64,000 nt of DNA from Harmothoe impar (taxonomy: Eukaryota > Annelida > Polychaeta > Phyllodocida > Polynoidae): NCBI GenBank assembly GCA_947462335.1, contig OX381718.1, positions 37,354,976 to 37,418,975 on the forward strand, given 5' to 3'. Positions 1 through 10,590 of the stretch are shown one piece after another. Below the pieces are notes generated by a model. The model saw only the letters and a list, made by a program, of their open reading frames with translations. It did no database searches and was not told the origin of the DNA. Position 1 is the first letter of the stretch. Each line of letters starts with the position of its first letter. Position numbers and translations under genes: made by a program.

Positions 1-130
1 CTTAAAATTAACACAGAGACATGGACATTTCTCACATCGACAGGGCGATATGGGCATTTCTTTAAATCGACCTCAAGTTGACAGACAAATGGGTATTTCT
101 TAAAATCGACTGAGGACATAGGACTCACCC
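1..130. repeat. Dispersed ATGTC/TTTAAGAAAT repeat, fragment
   Basis: Several degenerate units of the type AAATGGGCATTTCTTAAAAT followed by CGAC occur here in tandem. The same short unit, in either orientation, recurs at 9,735-10,180, 43,440-43,605 and 54,855-55,035. The window edge cuts this copy. No coding content is evident; it is probably a non-autonomous element built of internal tandem units. Confidence 0.6.
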
Positions 131-1807
131 GTGCATGGGTAACATATAGAACATATCAGATGGTACAATGTATAACCAGTAGTACAGTTATAACAGGTAC
201 CAATGGCTGATTTATATAACCTACCCAGTATAGAGCCAGCCTTATTAACCACATGTGACATAACTGTCAAGCCCATTGACAGCGGACCCCTCATAGCTGT
301 CAGACCCAGTCTGCCCCTGTCAACTAACACATAACCGCTGTCACCGCTGCTGTCACACTGCATGTCGCTGTCACTACCGCTGTCACATTGCATGTAGCTG
401 CCAGTGCCAGATGATCCGGATGAACAAATCGGTCTGTTTCCATGTCAAGAAGACCGAAGGCTCAAGGTCAAATAGAGCTTATAAACAAATCAGTGAAAAT
501 TAGTACAAGGATGGACTTATTGGACGATGAACCAGCATTGGGCAATAATACTGTGTACTAAATGGTGCCTTACATACATATGTAATCTGTTGTAGGATAG
601 GTATGAAAACAAAACATTGGGATTTGAGTAAATTCACTTGACTTTACATAAAAACATAGAACTCTGGCTATTTAAGGCACTATATGAGCCCATGCGACTC
701 TCCCATGCTCGTTAAATGATGAGCCTCAGTCTACAAACATCGCATACTTCCCTCAGAATTCACCCTTGAGAATAATCTTTGCATCTGGACATCCAAGGCC
801 TTCCCCGTCCTCCAGCACCACTCAGTGCCTCACCAACTGTTTCACCAATCAGACCTCCAGTATTAAGGTGCCAATACCATTCAGTAGTTTAATAAAACAT
901 AAATTTGCTCCTTGTCTGTGACTGATGTAAGGACTGATGTCTCCACCCCTTCTAATAATAACCCTTTAGGGGAACTATACTGTTTGTCGTCATGATCTAT
1001 GCATGCAGTCCTGGCCGGTAACTCGAAAGCGCCACATTCAAGCATCATGACAGCCATATAAGACATATGCAGTAATGCAGCTCTGGTGTGTAGACTCAGA
1101 CTGCATTAATGTTGATCATGTTGATATGCTCATTAACGCTTCATACTGTCCTTAAAGGTTTAATAGGTTTCTTCAGAGAGCTGCAGAAGCGGGAGACAGA
1201 AGTAGGCTATCCATAATCCCAGGGTGAGACTGTAGATAGTCACCATTTTGTCTGCCACTTTGACAGAGATTCCCCTCGTAGATTCCCACCTCGTACGGCA
1301 TACATTTAGCTTCATTGAGTTCAGGGCTAGTGGACCTAAATCTAGGAACCAGGGACACTGCTGGTTAGAGCCCTTCCAGCCCAGACCGCAGCAACCAGCT
1401 CAGTATAAATAACTGATTCCTTACACATTCCATAATGACCAGCGAAAGCCATTGGCAGTACACATTTACAGGCCCTCCCCCTGCTTTACATTGTGGCCCA
1501 TGACAGGCTGCTGGTGAAGGGGCTGGGTTGTCTTGTCATAACTTGTAGTAGCTTTAACAGTTTTAGGCTGGTCGTGATTTGTAGCAGCAATCTGGTCTTG
1601 TCAGTTTGGGAAATGGCCACCAAGAAGATGAGTGGTGGATTTTATGCCTTCAGCCCAAAGACGTAGGCCTTTAAAGTATCTGGTGCAGGAAGTATATTTC
1701 TAATATGCAGATCCAGTCAAGCCAAATTTGGGCATTGCATGCCTAAGTGCAGTGATGCAGATAAATACCAATGTTTATATATATATGGTCAATTCATTAT
1801 GAGTCGG
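131..1807. other. No gene seen
   Basis: Mixed-composition sequence with short chance frames only. A short degenerate doublet of CTGTCACCGCTGTCACA-type sequence lies at about 320-400 and gives a small Ser/Asp-rich minus-strand frame. No transposon ends or convincing splice pairs were found. Confidence 0.5.
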
Positions 1808-1895
1808 ACTTGAATACAGCCCTGGTGAGTTACTCGCCAGGGTTGCATTCAGGTATCATATCAATAAAGAGCACTATGCGGGCCTTAGAGGGTAA
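1808..1895. mobile_element. TTAA-type palindromic MITE, partial copy
   Basis: Contains the family's core hairpin (GCCCTGGTGAGTTACTCGCC followed by AGGGTTGCATTCA) and part of the right flank (AGAGCACTATGC then CCTTAGAGGGT). The complete family consensus is described at 61,611-61,758. The left half is missing. Confidence 0.65.
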
Positions 1896-1954
1896 ATATC
1901 CCTGATTAGTCCCTACCTATACATACATTGAATAAATGTCTTTATAGTCAATTC

Positions 1955-2266
1955 AGCCCCGTAACTAGGGGGGTTCGTCATTTCTAACGAACCACCCCAC
2001 CCTAGCTCACTGTAAAGATGATATAATTATCTACATCTCATTTTTTACTTTCTCATTTTCGTCGATCGGATAATCATTAAGGATTCTAGAGAGCAAACCA
2101 TGAAAGATTGATTAGATACACTAAACTCAGGTTTTTGTCTGTAAATATATCCGAAAAGTTCCACCTCATATTAGAAAAGTCCAGTTGCACCGTTGAAATA
2201 ATTATGTCAATTTCCACTATACCCAAAAACGAACCGCCCCGCGAAGAGGGCTAGTTACGAGCCTGC
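1955..2266. mobile_element. Short TIR element with GTAACTAG ends, copy 1
   Basis: The ends are inverted (CCCGTAACTAGGG... at the left, CTAGTTACGAGCCTG at the right). Next to the left end is a small hairpin, GGTTCGTC...AACGAACC. A related copy lies at 51,407-51,735 with the same order: GGTTCGTT hairpin, diverged middle, and ACCCAAAAA(C/T)GAACCGCCC near the right end. No clear target duplication is visible. Confidence 0.6.
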
Positions 2267-2460
2267 AATCGACCGTTGTTAGGGCTCAGATGGCCAGTGC
2301 AGATACAGGTACCCCATACAGGCTCTTGGCAAGGCAGACGGATATGCCCACAATGAAAGTGGTCATCCTTTCTGCTTGGCTGCTCACTCCCCTGACATGG
2401 TGGCCACCTTGGTTCCATATGACATTGTGAGCTGTTTCAAACTCAAAGAGAATATCTTAC

Positions 2461-2486
2461 CTGGTTATGATTCATCCTTTTGATAC
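2461..2486 (-). CDS. Possible 26-nt microexon
   Basis: Read on the minus strand, a good acceptor (TTTTTATGTTTGCAG) is followed by 26 nt and then a strong donor (CAG|gtaaga). One frame is open (IKRMNHNQ) and contains an ATG; the other two stop. No family can be assigned to so few residues, and no neighbouring exon of the same gene was found. A splice-site pair this close can occur by chance, so this is a weak call. It could equally be a 5' UTR exon. Confidence 0.2.
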
Positions 2487-2515
2487 CTGCAAACATAAAA
2501 ATGATGATGATAATT

Positions 2516-2758
2516 CAGGGTTCCCACGAGTCATGGAAAGTCATGGAAGGTCATGGGAGAAGAATTTATCTGCTTAAATATTGGAAAAATCATAGAATCT
2601 TGTGAAATTTTGACACGAGTCTGGGAAATTCGTTGAAGCTAGAGAAAAATATACATCACAACAAAACCAACAAATGCTGTCATGGAAATTGGTAATTTCT
2701 CATTAGGGAAAGTTATGGAATTTCGATATGAGATTATTGTGGGAACGGTTCAACCCTG
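2516..2758. mobile_element. MITE with CAGGGTTCCCAC ends, hAT-like
   Basis: The left end is CAGGGTTCCCACGAGTCATG and the right end is GTGGGAACGGTTCAACCCTG, imperfect inverted repeats of the CAGGG type usual in hAT elements. The interior holds several TCATGGAAA units. The 8-bp flanks do not match, so the insertion looks old. No transposase frame. Confidence 0.6.
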
Positions 2759-2994
2759 TTACTACAGTCAATGATTCTCACTATAATCTCCAAATGAAAT
2801 ATGGTAGGACGCTTTTTTCTCCACATGCCCAGAGACACCTGATAGCTTCAGGTAGCCTCTGCCCACCTACCTGTGGGTTTATTATGTAGGTGTCAAGCCA
2901 GACAACCCCTTAAGGCCCTAATCTCCTGTAATTGGTGTCTAATCTATGGAGACAGGGCACTTACAGGTAGATAACCAGCTTATCTATAATCTCC

Positions 2995-3065
2995 CTGGTG
3001 TCCGGTGGTTAAGGTCGTGACCCCGACCGGAGCGTGGGATCCGATGCTAAAGGCCCGCGGGGTGT
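2995..3065 (+). repeat. tRNA-like sequence, probable SINE head or tRNA pseudogene
   Basis: TGTCCGGTGGTTAAGG resembles a tRNA A box with D arm, and GTGGGATCCGATGC about 45 nt further resembles a degenerate B box. The cloverleaf does not close well, and the B box lacks the canonical TTCGA. I read it as a decayed tRNA-derived sequence, not a working tRNA gene. It lies immediately left of two MITEs. Confidence 0.4.
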
Positions 3066-3090
3066 TGACCACAAGTGGGTGTTTTACTTA

Positions 3091-3222
3091 CACACAGAAA
3101 AGAAACAGTCAAAAGGGTGTCCGCTTAAGCTACTTGACTGATCTAAGGGAGTCACATAAGGCCTCAGACTGTTGAGTCAGAGAGGATGCAGTCTGGACTC
3201 CCTTTTGACTCTTTTCTCTGTG
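3091..3222. mobile_element. MITE, CACAGAG family, 132 bp, TA target duplication
   Basis: The inverted ends CACACAGAAAAGAAACAGTC and GACTCTTTTCTCTGTG flank a GGGAGTCACATAAGGC-type core. TA is present at both edges (3,089-3,090 and 3,223-3,224). The right TA is also the left TA of the next element, so the two copies abut. Other family members: 3,225-3,575, 23,712-24,724, 31,797-31,968, 32,454-33,423 and inside 36,017-36,660. Confidence 0.8.
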
Positions 3223-3224
3223 TA

Positions 3225-3575
3225 CACACAGGCAAATATCAGAGTCAGCCAATGTCGCCAATACTACTCTCATACAAGGGTCAGCTTGAAAGTCTGGCCA
3301 TGCTGGATCCTCATGGCATAGTCTGGCAATGCTGGACTCTGGGGAGAGTCTCTTTCAGCCTGCAAGAGTCCAGCATTGCCAGACTATGCCATGAGGATCC
3401 AGCATGGCCAGACTTTCAAGCAAGTTTGCCAAAGTCCAGCCTGTTATTGAATGTCCAGCCTAGCCTGACCCTCACTAGAATGGCCCTTGACCCATCTATT
3501 ATAGTCCAGCAGTGCCTGACCCTTGTCTGAGAGTGGTTTAGGCGACATTGGGTGACGCTGATATTTGCCTCTGTG
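3225..3575. mobile_element. MITE, CACAGAG family, with an exact 53-bp internal palindrome
   Basis: The ends CACACAGGCAAATATCAG and CTGATATTTGCCTCTGTG are followed inward by GTCGCC/GGCGAC. TA flanks both sides. Inside, 3,288-3,340 and 3,365-3,417 are exact reverse complements (53 of 53) around a 24-nt spacer, with CAGCATTGCCAGACT-type units. The chance frame at 3,186-3,530 runs across these repeats and is not a gene. Confidence 0.8.
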
Positions 3576-3577
3576 TA

Positions 3578-5779
3578 GAGTTACCTTTTCAGTCTAGCCC
3601 CCTAAAGAGTCCCACATTGCCTGAACAAGTGAAATAAGAGATGTGATGTGTGGCGCTTTACACTGCCATTGCTACCAAGGAGATTATAACGAGGGTTGGT
3701 TCCATAGTAAATTATGAATCCATTAGAGATTAGTTGTTGAGAATGAATAAACATAGACTGTTAACAGCTGGAACTACCTATACCCCATGCTTTAAAAGAT
3801 CCTATAAACCTGCCACTCCCAGCCTGACTGCCGAATGCTGAAAAGCAAATTTGTACTGAACATGCAATTCTGTACCAGTTTAACAAATTAGATCAATTCA
3901 AATCAAAATGCCTCCTGCAGTGGTTGCTGTGTAGTTGCCTTGATGTAGACAGTCCCTCTTCCTGTGAATGACACACACCACCACCATAGTGTGCGGCCAC
4001 ACAGGTAGCCCGTGCTGCTGGGTCCTAGTAAACCCTTCTAACAGCTTAACACCCCATGATGGGGCCCAGCCTATACTCTACACCAGAATAAACAACTTAG
4101 GCAGTCATCTTTCTTTTTTTACGCTGGTTTCCGGGCTCAATGTTTAGACTCACTAAGAGCTATAGAGACATGCTGAGGACCTGCAACACCCTTAACGCAC
4201 CTCCTCTACAGGAGAGTCATTGAGGGAGGATCTTCAGACAGAGGGGTTTCATAGAGTTTTCTTGAAATGTATATTTCTGTCTGTTTTAAACAATAAGTCA
4301 TCTGTAGTTTCCATATGAAGCTGACACTAAGGAGTTATAGTTGTGTTTATTTCATATGGTATGGCATTCCCTGTACACAAAGTGAGAAATAAAGTGAGAG
4401 TCAGCCAGTCTATATGTCGCCAAAACTCCTCGTCCAGTCCAGCATTGCCTGATCCTGGAGGGAGGGTCTAGCCTTGTGTTTGAACCTTGTAAAGCGAGTC
4501 CAGCATTGTCAGCCTGTAGGAGATCCCAGCCATGAACTGAGATAAAAGAGAGTCAGGCCTAGCTAGACTCTGGAAGGGGAGTCCAGCTTAGCCAGATTCC
4601 CTTGCAGTCTGGCAATGCTATAGACCTCTTTCAGCACAGCGCACAAGGCTGCAACATATATCTAAGGACAAGCTATATCATACTATGCAACAGAGAATAC
4701 AATACTAGCACATATTTTCTTCACCTCATAGATGCAACCACCATCACCGTCCTTGATAAGACCAGATCATTATCTTATATTCCTGCTTTTCACTGGAATT
4801 CCTGTGATAACGTATGTTAATTTGCTGTAAAAGCTTGACTCAAATCGTATATAAGATAACATGACTTTTATAGATCAGAGAGGGGCATCTCTGACCAGAG
4901 TGGCATGTTGTAACATTGACCAGTTGACCAGTTTAAAGCAATACAGAGGAATATACACACAACCCCCTACAATGCACGGCCTTCATGGTTTATAATAGAG
5001 CCTATCCTGTTCTAGACCGTGCCTCTTTTCTGCCGCTAGGCCATGCTTGGTGTTTTGACACGTTTTTAACATCCTCTGTACTCTACTTGGGTTCCCACAA
5101 ACCTGGTGAAAAAGAACAGGGGTGCTATGAGAAAAGTGAGTTAATATAAACGGCACGGGTGAAACCCTATCTCTACATATACAGCCCCAGGCTTAAGTAA
5201 TGCGGCCACACAGCCAGGTGGAGGGAATATAGTCGTTGGTCGGATAGAAGGGGTAGACATGTCTGAATCTAGGGAGAGAAAGGCAGGGGGATTGGAAGAG
5301 CTGGAGAAGGAGAAGGAGAAGGGGGGTGTCTGGGAGGATGGAGGGAAGGAGAGATCAGGGAACAGGAGGGGGTTAGGAGGTAAACCAGGAGAGGTCTGCA
5401 TCGTAAAAGGTAGACATGCAAAGATTAGTTTGACAAGGGAGTTGACCAATCAAAGAACCAGTCCCTGTGCACAGCCTGGCAGGAAGTCACGATCTAGATA
5501 TAATAGATTGTCCAGTTCCTTTTTGTAGTTATTCCAAGGATTCTATATAGACTATACGCTTCTTGGTTATTCCTTGTGGTGGAAAATGGAACTGGAATTC
5601 GAGGCTGCATAATGCATGCATGCAGCAACGGTGAATCACTGCCTGATTGTCAAATCTGTCCCGAATCGATTTTAATGGAGAACATGCCTTATCAAGATCT
5701 ACTGTAATACATGTACTGTCCATGTTAATCATCAAAATACTTTTACCAAATTCTTACAAAAATCTTTCCTTATTTTCAG
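3578..5779. other. No firm gene; partial MITE at 4,374-4,640 and a purine-rich patch
   Basis: Positions 4,374-4,640 carry a left-end-like GTGAGAAATAAAGTGAGAGTC, GTCGCC and CCAGCATTGCC units of the CACAGAG family, but no matching right end. About 5,260-5,395 is a purine-rich run (GGAGAAGGAGAAGG type). The rest shows nothing recognisable. Confidence 0.5.
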
Positions 5780-5991
5780 GTAGGTGTGTCCGACAGCCTA
5801 CCCGCTATCTCGTCCCTGGTGAGATGTGCGTGGTGAAAACCAGCTGGGGTTTGTACTTTTATCATTTTAATTTATCACATAAAACAGTCAATCTTTGCAA
5901 ATGTGGCAGAACGGATACACATACTAGTATACTTTTCTTTAGCCCACACAAAATCAGCTACTACAGAAAGCTTCATGAACCACTTCAATGA
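5780..5991 (+). CDS. Possible coding exon, alternative 39-nt or terminal form
   Basis: A strong acceptor (CTTTCCTTATTTTCAG) precedes 5,780. Two readings are possible. In phase 0, 39 nt to the donor at CTG|gtgaga give VGVSDSLPAISSL, a symmetric microexon. In another phase the frame stays open to a stop just after 5,991, about 69 codons starting RCVRQPTRYLVPGEMCVVKT, with a CXC pair and an aromatic stretch. Neither reading matches a family I know. No partner exon with matching phase was located nearby. The acceptor is good; the coding status is uncertain. Confidence 0.25.
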
Positions 5992-6239
5992 AAAGGCAGT
6001 ACGTAGTAGATCGTCGTTTAAATGACAACATCAGGATTTTTTCCCCTCCTTCATGACCCAATCATGGAATATCCGGGTCGTATTACTCCGCAGTGTAAAG
6101 TAGTGCCAACGTCAATTCATCCCACTACAGATCCCTTTTAGACGGATCCCTTTTAGACCCAGGGTAAGTAAAGAAGTGCAAGCGAGCTCTACAGTTTAAT
6201 ACTGAGGGAGTAGAAACATGCAGGGCCATTTTGTGATGA

Positions 6240-7160
6240 GTTGTTGGTTACAGGAAGTGACGTCAGCTATGTTGCTAGTTGCAGGAAGTGACATCAGCTG
6301 GGAGCAGTCCCTAGTACCACTGTGTTGTTGGTTACAGGAAGTGTCGTCAGCTGTGTTGCTGGTTACAAGAAGTGATGTCAGCTGTGTTGCTGATTACAGG
6401 AAGTGACGTCAGCTGTGTTGCTGGTTACAGGAAGTGACATCAGCTGTGTTGCTGGTTGCAGGAAGTGACGTCAGCTGGGAGCAGTCCCTAGTACCACTGT
6501 GTTGTTGGTTACAGGAAGTGTCGTCAGCTGTGTTGCTGGTTACAGGAAGTGATGTCAGCTGTGTTGCTGATTACAGGAAGTGACGTCAGCTGTGTTGCTG
6601 GTTACAGGAAGTGACATCAGCTGTGTTGCTGGTTGCAGGAAGTGATGTCAGCTGGGAGCAGTCCCTAGTACCACTGTGTTGTTGGTTACAGGAAGTGTCG
6701 TCAGCTGTGTTGCTGGTTACAGGAAGTGATGTCAGCTGTGTTGCTGATTACAGGAAGTGACGTCAGCTGTGTTGCTGGTTACAGGAAGTGACATCAGCTG
6801 TGTTGCTGGTTGCAGGAAGTGACGTCAGCTTGGAGCAGTCCCTAGTACCACTGTGTTGTTGGTTACAGGAAGTGACGTCAGCTGTGTTGCTGGTTACAGG
6901 GAGTGACGTCAGCTGTGTTGCTGGTTACAGGGAGTGACGTCAGCTGTGTTGCTGATTACAGAAAGTGACGTCAGCTGTGTTGCTGGTTACAGGAAGACAT
7001 CAGCTGTGTTGCTGATTACAGGAAGTGATGTCAGCTGGGAACAGTCCCTAGTACCACTGTGTTGCTGGCCACAGGACGTGACGTCAGCTGTGTTCCTGGT
7101 TATAGGAAGTGATGTCAGCTGGGAGCAGTCCCTAGTTCCACTGTGTTGTTGGCTACCCTT
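6240..7160. repeat. Minisatellite, 31-bp unit with ETS and CRE motifs, 177-bp higher-order repeat
   Basis: About 25 units of roughly 31 bp (core GGTTACAGGAAGTGACGTCA followed by GCTGTGTTGCT). A spacer containing GAGCAGTCCCTAGTACCAC recurs every 177 bp at about 6,300, 6,477, 6,654 and 6,831, so the array has a higher-order period of five units plus spacer. Each unit joins AGGAAGTG (ETS), TGACGTCA or a variant (CRE) and CAGCTG (E-box). Short plus-strand frames inside it are repeat artefacts. Confidence 0.9.
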
Positions 7161-7446
7161 AGGACTTTCTCCCTGTTAGAACTGAGCCGGTCTGGGCGAT
7201 AGGTTCCTCTGTCCCTTTTTCCCGATGCTTTCCTAAGATTGTTAGACATCTTAGGCCGTTTAAAAACTGGTCAGTTACTCTTCTGTATCTTTTTACAATG
7301 TCCTCTAAAATGTCACAGCGATGCAATTTGCGTTCTTTATTTGCACCCCTTGGTATGCTGTGATTGCCAAAAACTAGTCCCTGAAATAAGGGCGCTGTCG
7401 GAGAGAGTATTTCTATAGTAAAGGACCCACGTGCAATCAGATTCAT
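7159..7446 (-). CDS. Unrecognised minus-strand open frame, 95 aa
   Basis: A 95-codon frame from ATG 7,446 that stays open about 14 codons further upstream before a stop. The composition is protein-like: basic and mixed, with KERKLHRCDILEDIVKRYRR in the middle. No signal peptide, membrane segment or known motif was seen. A possible acceptor (GACTTCGTCCAG) lies just upstream. It abuts the minisatellite at its 3' end and ends there in ...TGRKS. It may be a fragment of a mobile-element protein, a host exon or chance, since frames of this size occur several times in the window. Confidence 0.2.
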   Translation of the reverse strand: MNLIARGSFTIEILSPTAPLFQGLVFGNHSIPRGANKERKLHRCDILEDIVKRYRRVTDQFLNGLRCLTILGKHREKGTEEPIAQTGSVLTGRKS

Positions 7447-7489
7447 GAAGGGACTACCTTTTTTCTGGACGAAGTCAATTAAATAAAGC

Positions 7490-8429
7490 TAATAGGTTAA
7501 CAGGACAATGAAGTTGAATACTGATTCAAACTTCTGCAGCAGTTGTAGCGCCAGATGATGGACATAAAACTAAATAAAGTTACCATGCATGCCTTCCTGA
7601 TGCACTATCAGATAAATAATTGATGTCAATTTTATTAAAATGATTAATTGATATTTGGAATCCAAGTATACGAAAAGATATGAGTGACACATAGGTCTAT
7701 CAGTTTGGTTAACTTGGTTAAACATGTTGGGTTAAGTTAAGACCATACCCTTGTGGCCTGCAGTACTCTGAATAAGCGTTGATGATGAAGCAGTCCCTGA
7801 GACATTCTTTAAGCTTCAGACTTCCTCCAGTCTGTGATACATACTAATTGAATATAGGTATGGATGGTGTCTTCAGCCTCTCTGCTACCCAGCAAGTGTA
7901 CAGCTTCTATGCTGCTAGAAGTAAAGGGACTGTTGACCGGAGTTAGATTGATGGTGGGGGGAAATGTGTGTGTTTTTGTTTTAGTTAGGGTAGGTTAATA
8001 GTTGACATTCCCCTGCTAACCTCCTCCCTCACGCCGAGGAACACACAGTGTGCCAGTCCAACGACGTATTCACTGTTAACAGAGCCAAAGAGAGCAGACT
8101 CCTAGCACTTAAAGTTGGATATTTCAATCCATCTAACCGAGTGGTGTGGCATTATTAAGTGGAATACCCCTTTTTTCTGTTCCTGTATCTCATGGAAGAA
8201 TGTTATTCTGAATGGACTTTGATCAGTCGCCATAAATTGACATTACAAAAAGTATCATGGGAGAGGGTATAAACCTAGTCCTTGTGCCTGTCAGTAGGAG
8301 GGGACTATATGCTCTTCTGGTGGAGTCATTTCCTGCTGAAAGAATTGTTACAGCTGGGCAGGGCTACTCTGCATCCCTCCACCAACCAACCAGAAATTCA
8401 AAAACACAACGTCAGGTGGGCAATATGTC
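7490..8429. other. No gene seen
   Basis: AT-rich to mixed sequence between two minisatellites. No TIR pair, tRNA-like sequence or convincing exon was found. Confidence 0.5.
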
Positions 8430-9200
8430 CTAGAATTAGTGGTGGCTTTGTGAGTAGGCAGTTACCAGTGGCAGTGCACTACCACAGGAGCCCAGTGAAC
8501 TGTGGGTTATAGCTGTGGAGGAGTGAATGGTAGTTACTCATAGTATTGCACCACCACAGGGGTCCAGTGTACCAGATGTTATGGCCCTAGCTCTGTGTGG
8601 CAGTTGCCAGTGGTAGCACACCACCACAGGGGCTCAGTGTACCGTGGGTTATGGCTGTGGCTCTGTGAGCGGCAGGTACCAGTGGTAGTGCACCACCACG
8701 GAGACCCAGTGTACCGGGTGTTATGGCTGTGGCTCTGTGAGCGGCAGCTACCAGTGGTAGTGCACCACCACAGGGGCCCAGTATACTGGGTGTTATGGCT
8801 GTGGCTGTGTGAGTGGCAGATGCCAGTGGTAGCGCACCACCACAGGAGCCCAGTGTTCTGTTGGTTATGGCTGTGCCTCTGCGAGCGGCAGCTACCAGTG
8901 GTAGCGCACCACCACAGGGGCCTAGTGTACCAGGTGTTAGGGCTGTGGCTCTGTGAGCGGCAGCTACCAGTGGTAGCGCACCACCACAGGGACCCAGTGT
9001 ACCAGGTGTTTTGGCTGTGGCTCTGTGAGCGGCAGCTACCAGTGGTAGCGCACCACCACAGGGACCCAGTGTACCAGGTGTTATGGCTGTGGCTCTGTGA
9101 GCGGCACCTACCAGTGGTAGCGCACCACCACAGGGGCCCAGTGTACCAGGTGTTATGGCTGTGGCTCTTTGAGTGGCAGGGCAGTCAGCCCGTGTTGTGC
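8430..9200 (+). repeat. Minisatellite, 72-bp unit, open through 224 codons
   Basis: About ten units of 72 bp (start GTGAGCGGCAGCTACCAGTG, then a CACCACCACAGGGG block and GTTATGGCTGTGGCT). Because 72 is a multiple of three, one plus-strand frame stays open from 8,595 to 9,269 and encodes a 24-residue repeat with PVVAHHHR and LWLWLCERQ. There is no Kozak-like start, signal peptide or splice context, so I treat it as a non-coding tandem array. Outer units are diverged and inner units nearly identical. Confidence 0.85.
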
Positions 9201-9489
9201 CTGGTGTTGTGTCTAGGGCTGGGAGAGGTGTGCGCTGTGTTGACTCAGCAGGCCAGTAATGTAGAATAACACCTGAACCAGCTCTGTGTCAAAACACACC
9301 AAGACAAGTAATGAGGGCTCACACAGCAAACCCATTATTGAGCTGTTCTCAGGGTTATAGGAGATGAGCAGGGGTAGGGAAGGTGGGGGCCCGGGGGGGG
9401 GGTAGGTAGAGAGAAAGGTATATGTATTGGAGGATGAGAATTCCATGAGAGAGAGAAGCAGAGAGAGGATGAAAATTGAAAGGGCATCT

Positions 9490-9645
9490 GGGGAAGAATC
9501 TCGATTAGAGAGAGAACGAGAGAGGGAGTGTGCTTGTATGAGTAAGCGAGAGCAAGCGAGACCAAGCGAGGGCAAGCGAGAGCATTGAGCGAGAGCAAGC
9601 GAGAGCAAGCGAGAGCAAGCGAGAGCAAGCGAGAGCAAGCGAGAA
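9490..9645. repeat. 10-bp tandem repeat (GAGAGCAAGC)n
   Basis: GAGAGCAAGC repeats in short tandem, most regular at 9,585-9,645. It is purine-rich on the plus strand and preceded by GAGAGAGA-type sequence from 9,440. It produces the long Leu/Ser-rich minus-strand frames seen here, which are not genes. Confidence 0.85.
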
Positions 9646-9734
9646 TGATTTCATGGTTCCTGTATATCACGAGTTTGACAGGCTCCACAAGCGTGCTTCA
9701 ATGTGATCTCATGTTTACAGTTTGCTTTGCCAGG

Positions 9735-10180
9735 TTTTAATATTATCGGGGCCCTTGATGGGGGGGGGGGGTTCCTCATGTTGCATGTCAGACCTAAGAA
9801 ATGCCCTATGTCCCATGTCACTAGAGAAAACCCCATGTCGCTAGTGTCACTAACTAACTGACTATTATGACAATCGTATTAATGAGAAAATCGTACACAT
9901 GGAGAAATTTTTTAATTCTTCAGAATAAAATTCTGCATTTTGGTGAGTTTTGACAGCATTATAATATAGGACAATAATAATAATAATATGTTTAAAGCTA
10001 TGAGGCTATTCTCATTCATGTCACTAAGGCCAATGTCACATGTCGGACTTAAGAAATGCCCCATGTCCCATGTCACTAGTATGGCCATGTCTCATGTCGA
10101 TTTTAAGAAATGGCCATGTCGCCATTATCAGATTTAAGAAATGGCCATGTCGTCATATCGAATTTAGGGGTCTAGGGCCA
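9735..10180. repeat. Dispersed ATGTC/TTAAGAAATG repeat, long copy
   Basis: Opens with GGGGCCCTTGATGGGG and a poly(G) tract, then several units of CATGTCGNNTTTAAGAAATGNCC, ending near TTTAGGGGTCTAGGGCCATA. The copy at 54,855-55,035 has the same start and end with fewer units, which supports a defined element with a variable number of internal units. Confidence 0.65.
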
Positions 10181-10184
10181 TATT

Positions 10185-10590
10185 ATCTTATGATCATTAC
10201 GAAGCAATGTACTAGCAGATAGACTGACTTCTGACACATAGTATAGAATGATCATAGTCTGGGATGATCCACCCAGCCGTAATAAAGTGTCTACCTACCT
10301 AGGGGGTTGTTGGTGCTATATAGGGGGGGGGGGGGGTGAATCAGAGCAGAAAAGGGGCCAACACCTGGTGAGGCCCGGGGCTGAGTGAGTCAAGTAGAAG
10401 GGGATAGACCCTCCTCCCGACAGGGACCTCATTGCTTTCTTATGGCACTTGGACGATCTTACAAAACTATTAAGGGCCAATCCCTCTCATGCTATGGTGT
10501 GGGCAGTAAAGGGATGCATGCTGAGAACTATATAATGGCTTTTGTCGAGAAGTGGAGCCTCTCGTCTTGATCCTCCCTTTCTGTCTGCGA
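10185..10590. other. No gene seen; poly(G) tract
   Basis: Contains a 13-nt G run at about 10,322 and chance frames only. Confidence 0.5.

Noticed and set aside
6144..6166. 33-nt microexon before a gtaagt donor near 6,166
   Set aside because: Built from a direct duplication of ATCCCTTTTAGAC and contains TAG in other phases; donor alone is not enough.
6218..7179. Plus-strand Val/Leu-rich frames
   Set aside because: They lie wholly inside the 31-bp minisatellite and change frame between units.
9213..9688. Minus-strand frames of 117-141 codons, Leu/Ser-rich
   Set aside because: They read through the (GAGAGCAAGC)n array and purine-rich flank; repeat artefacts.
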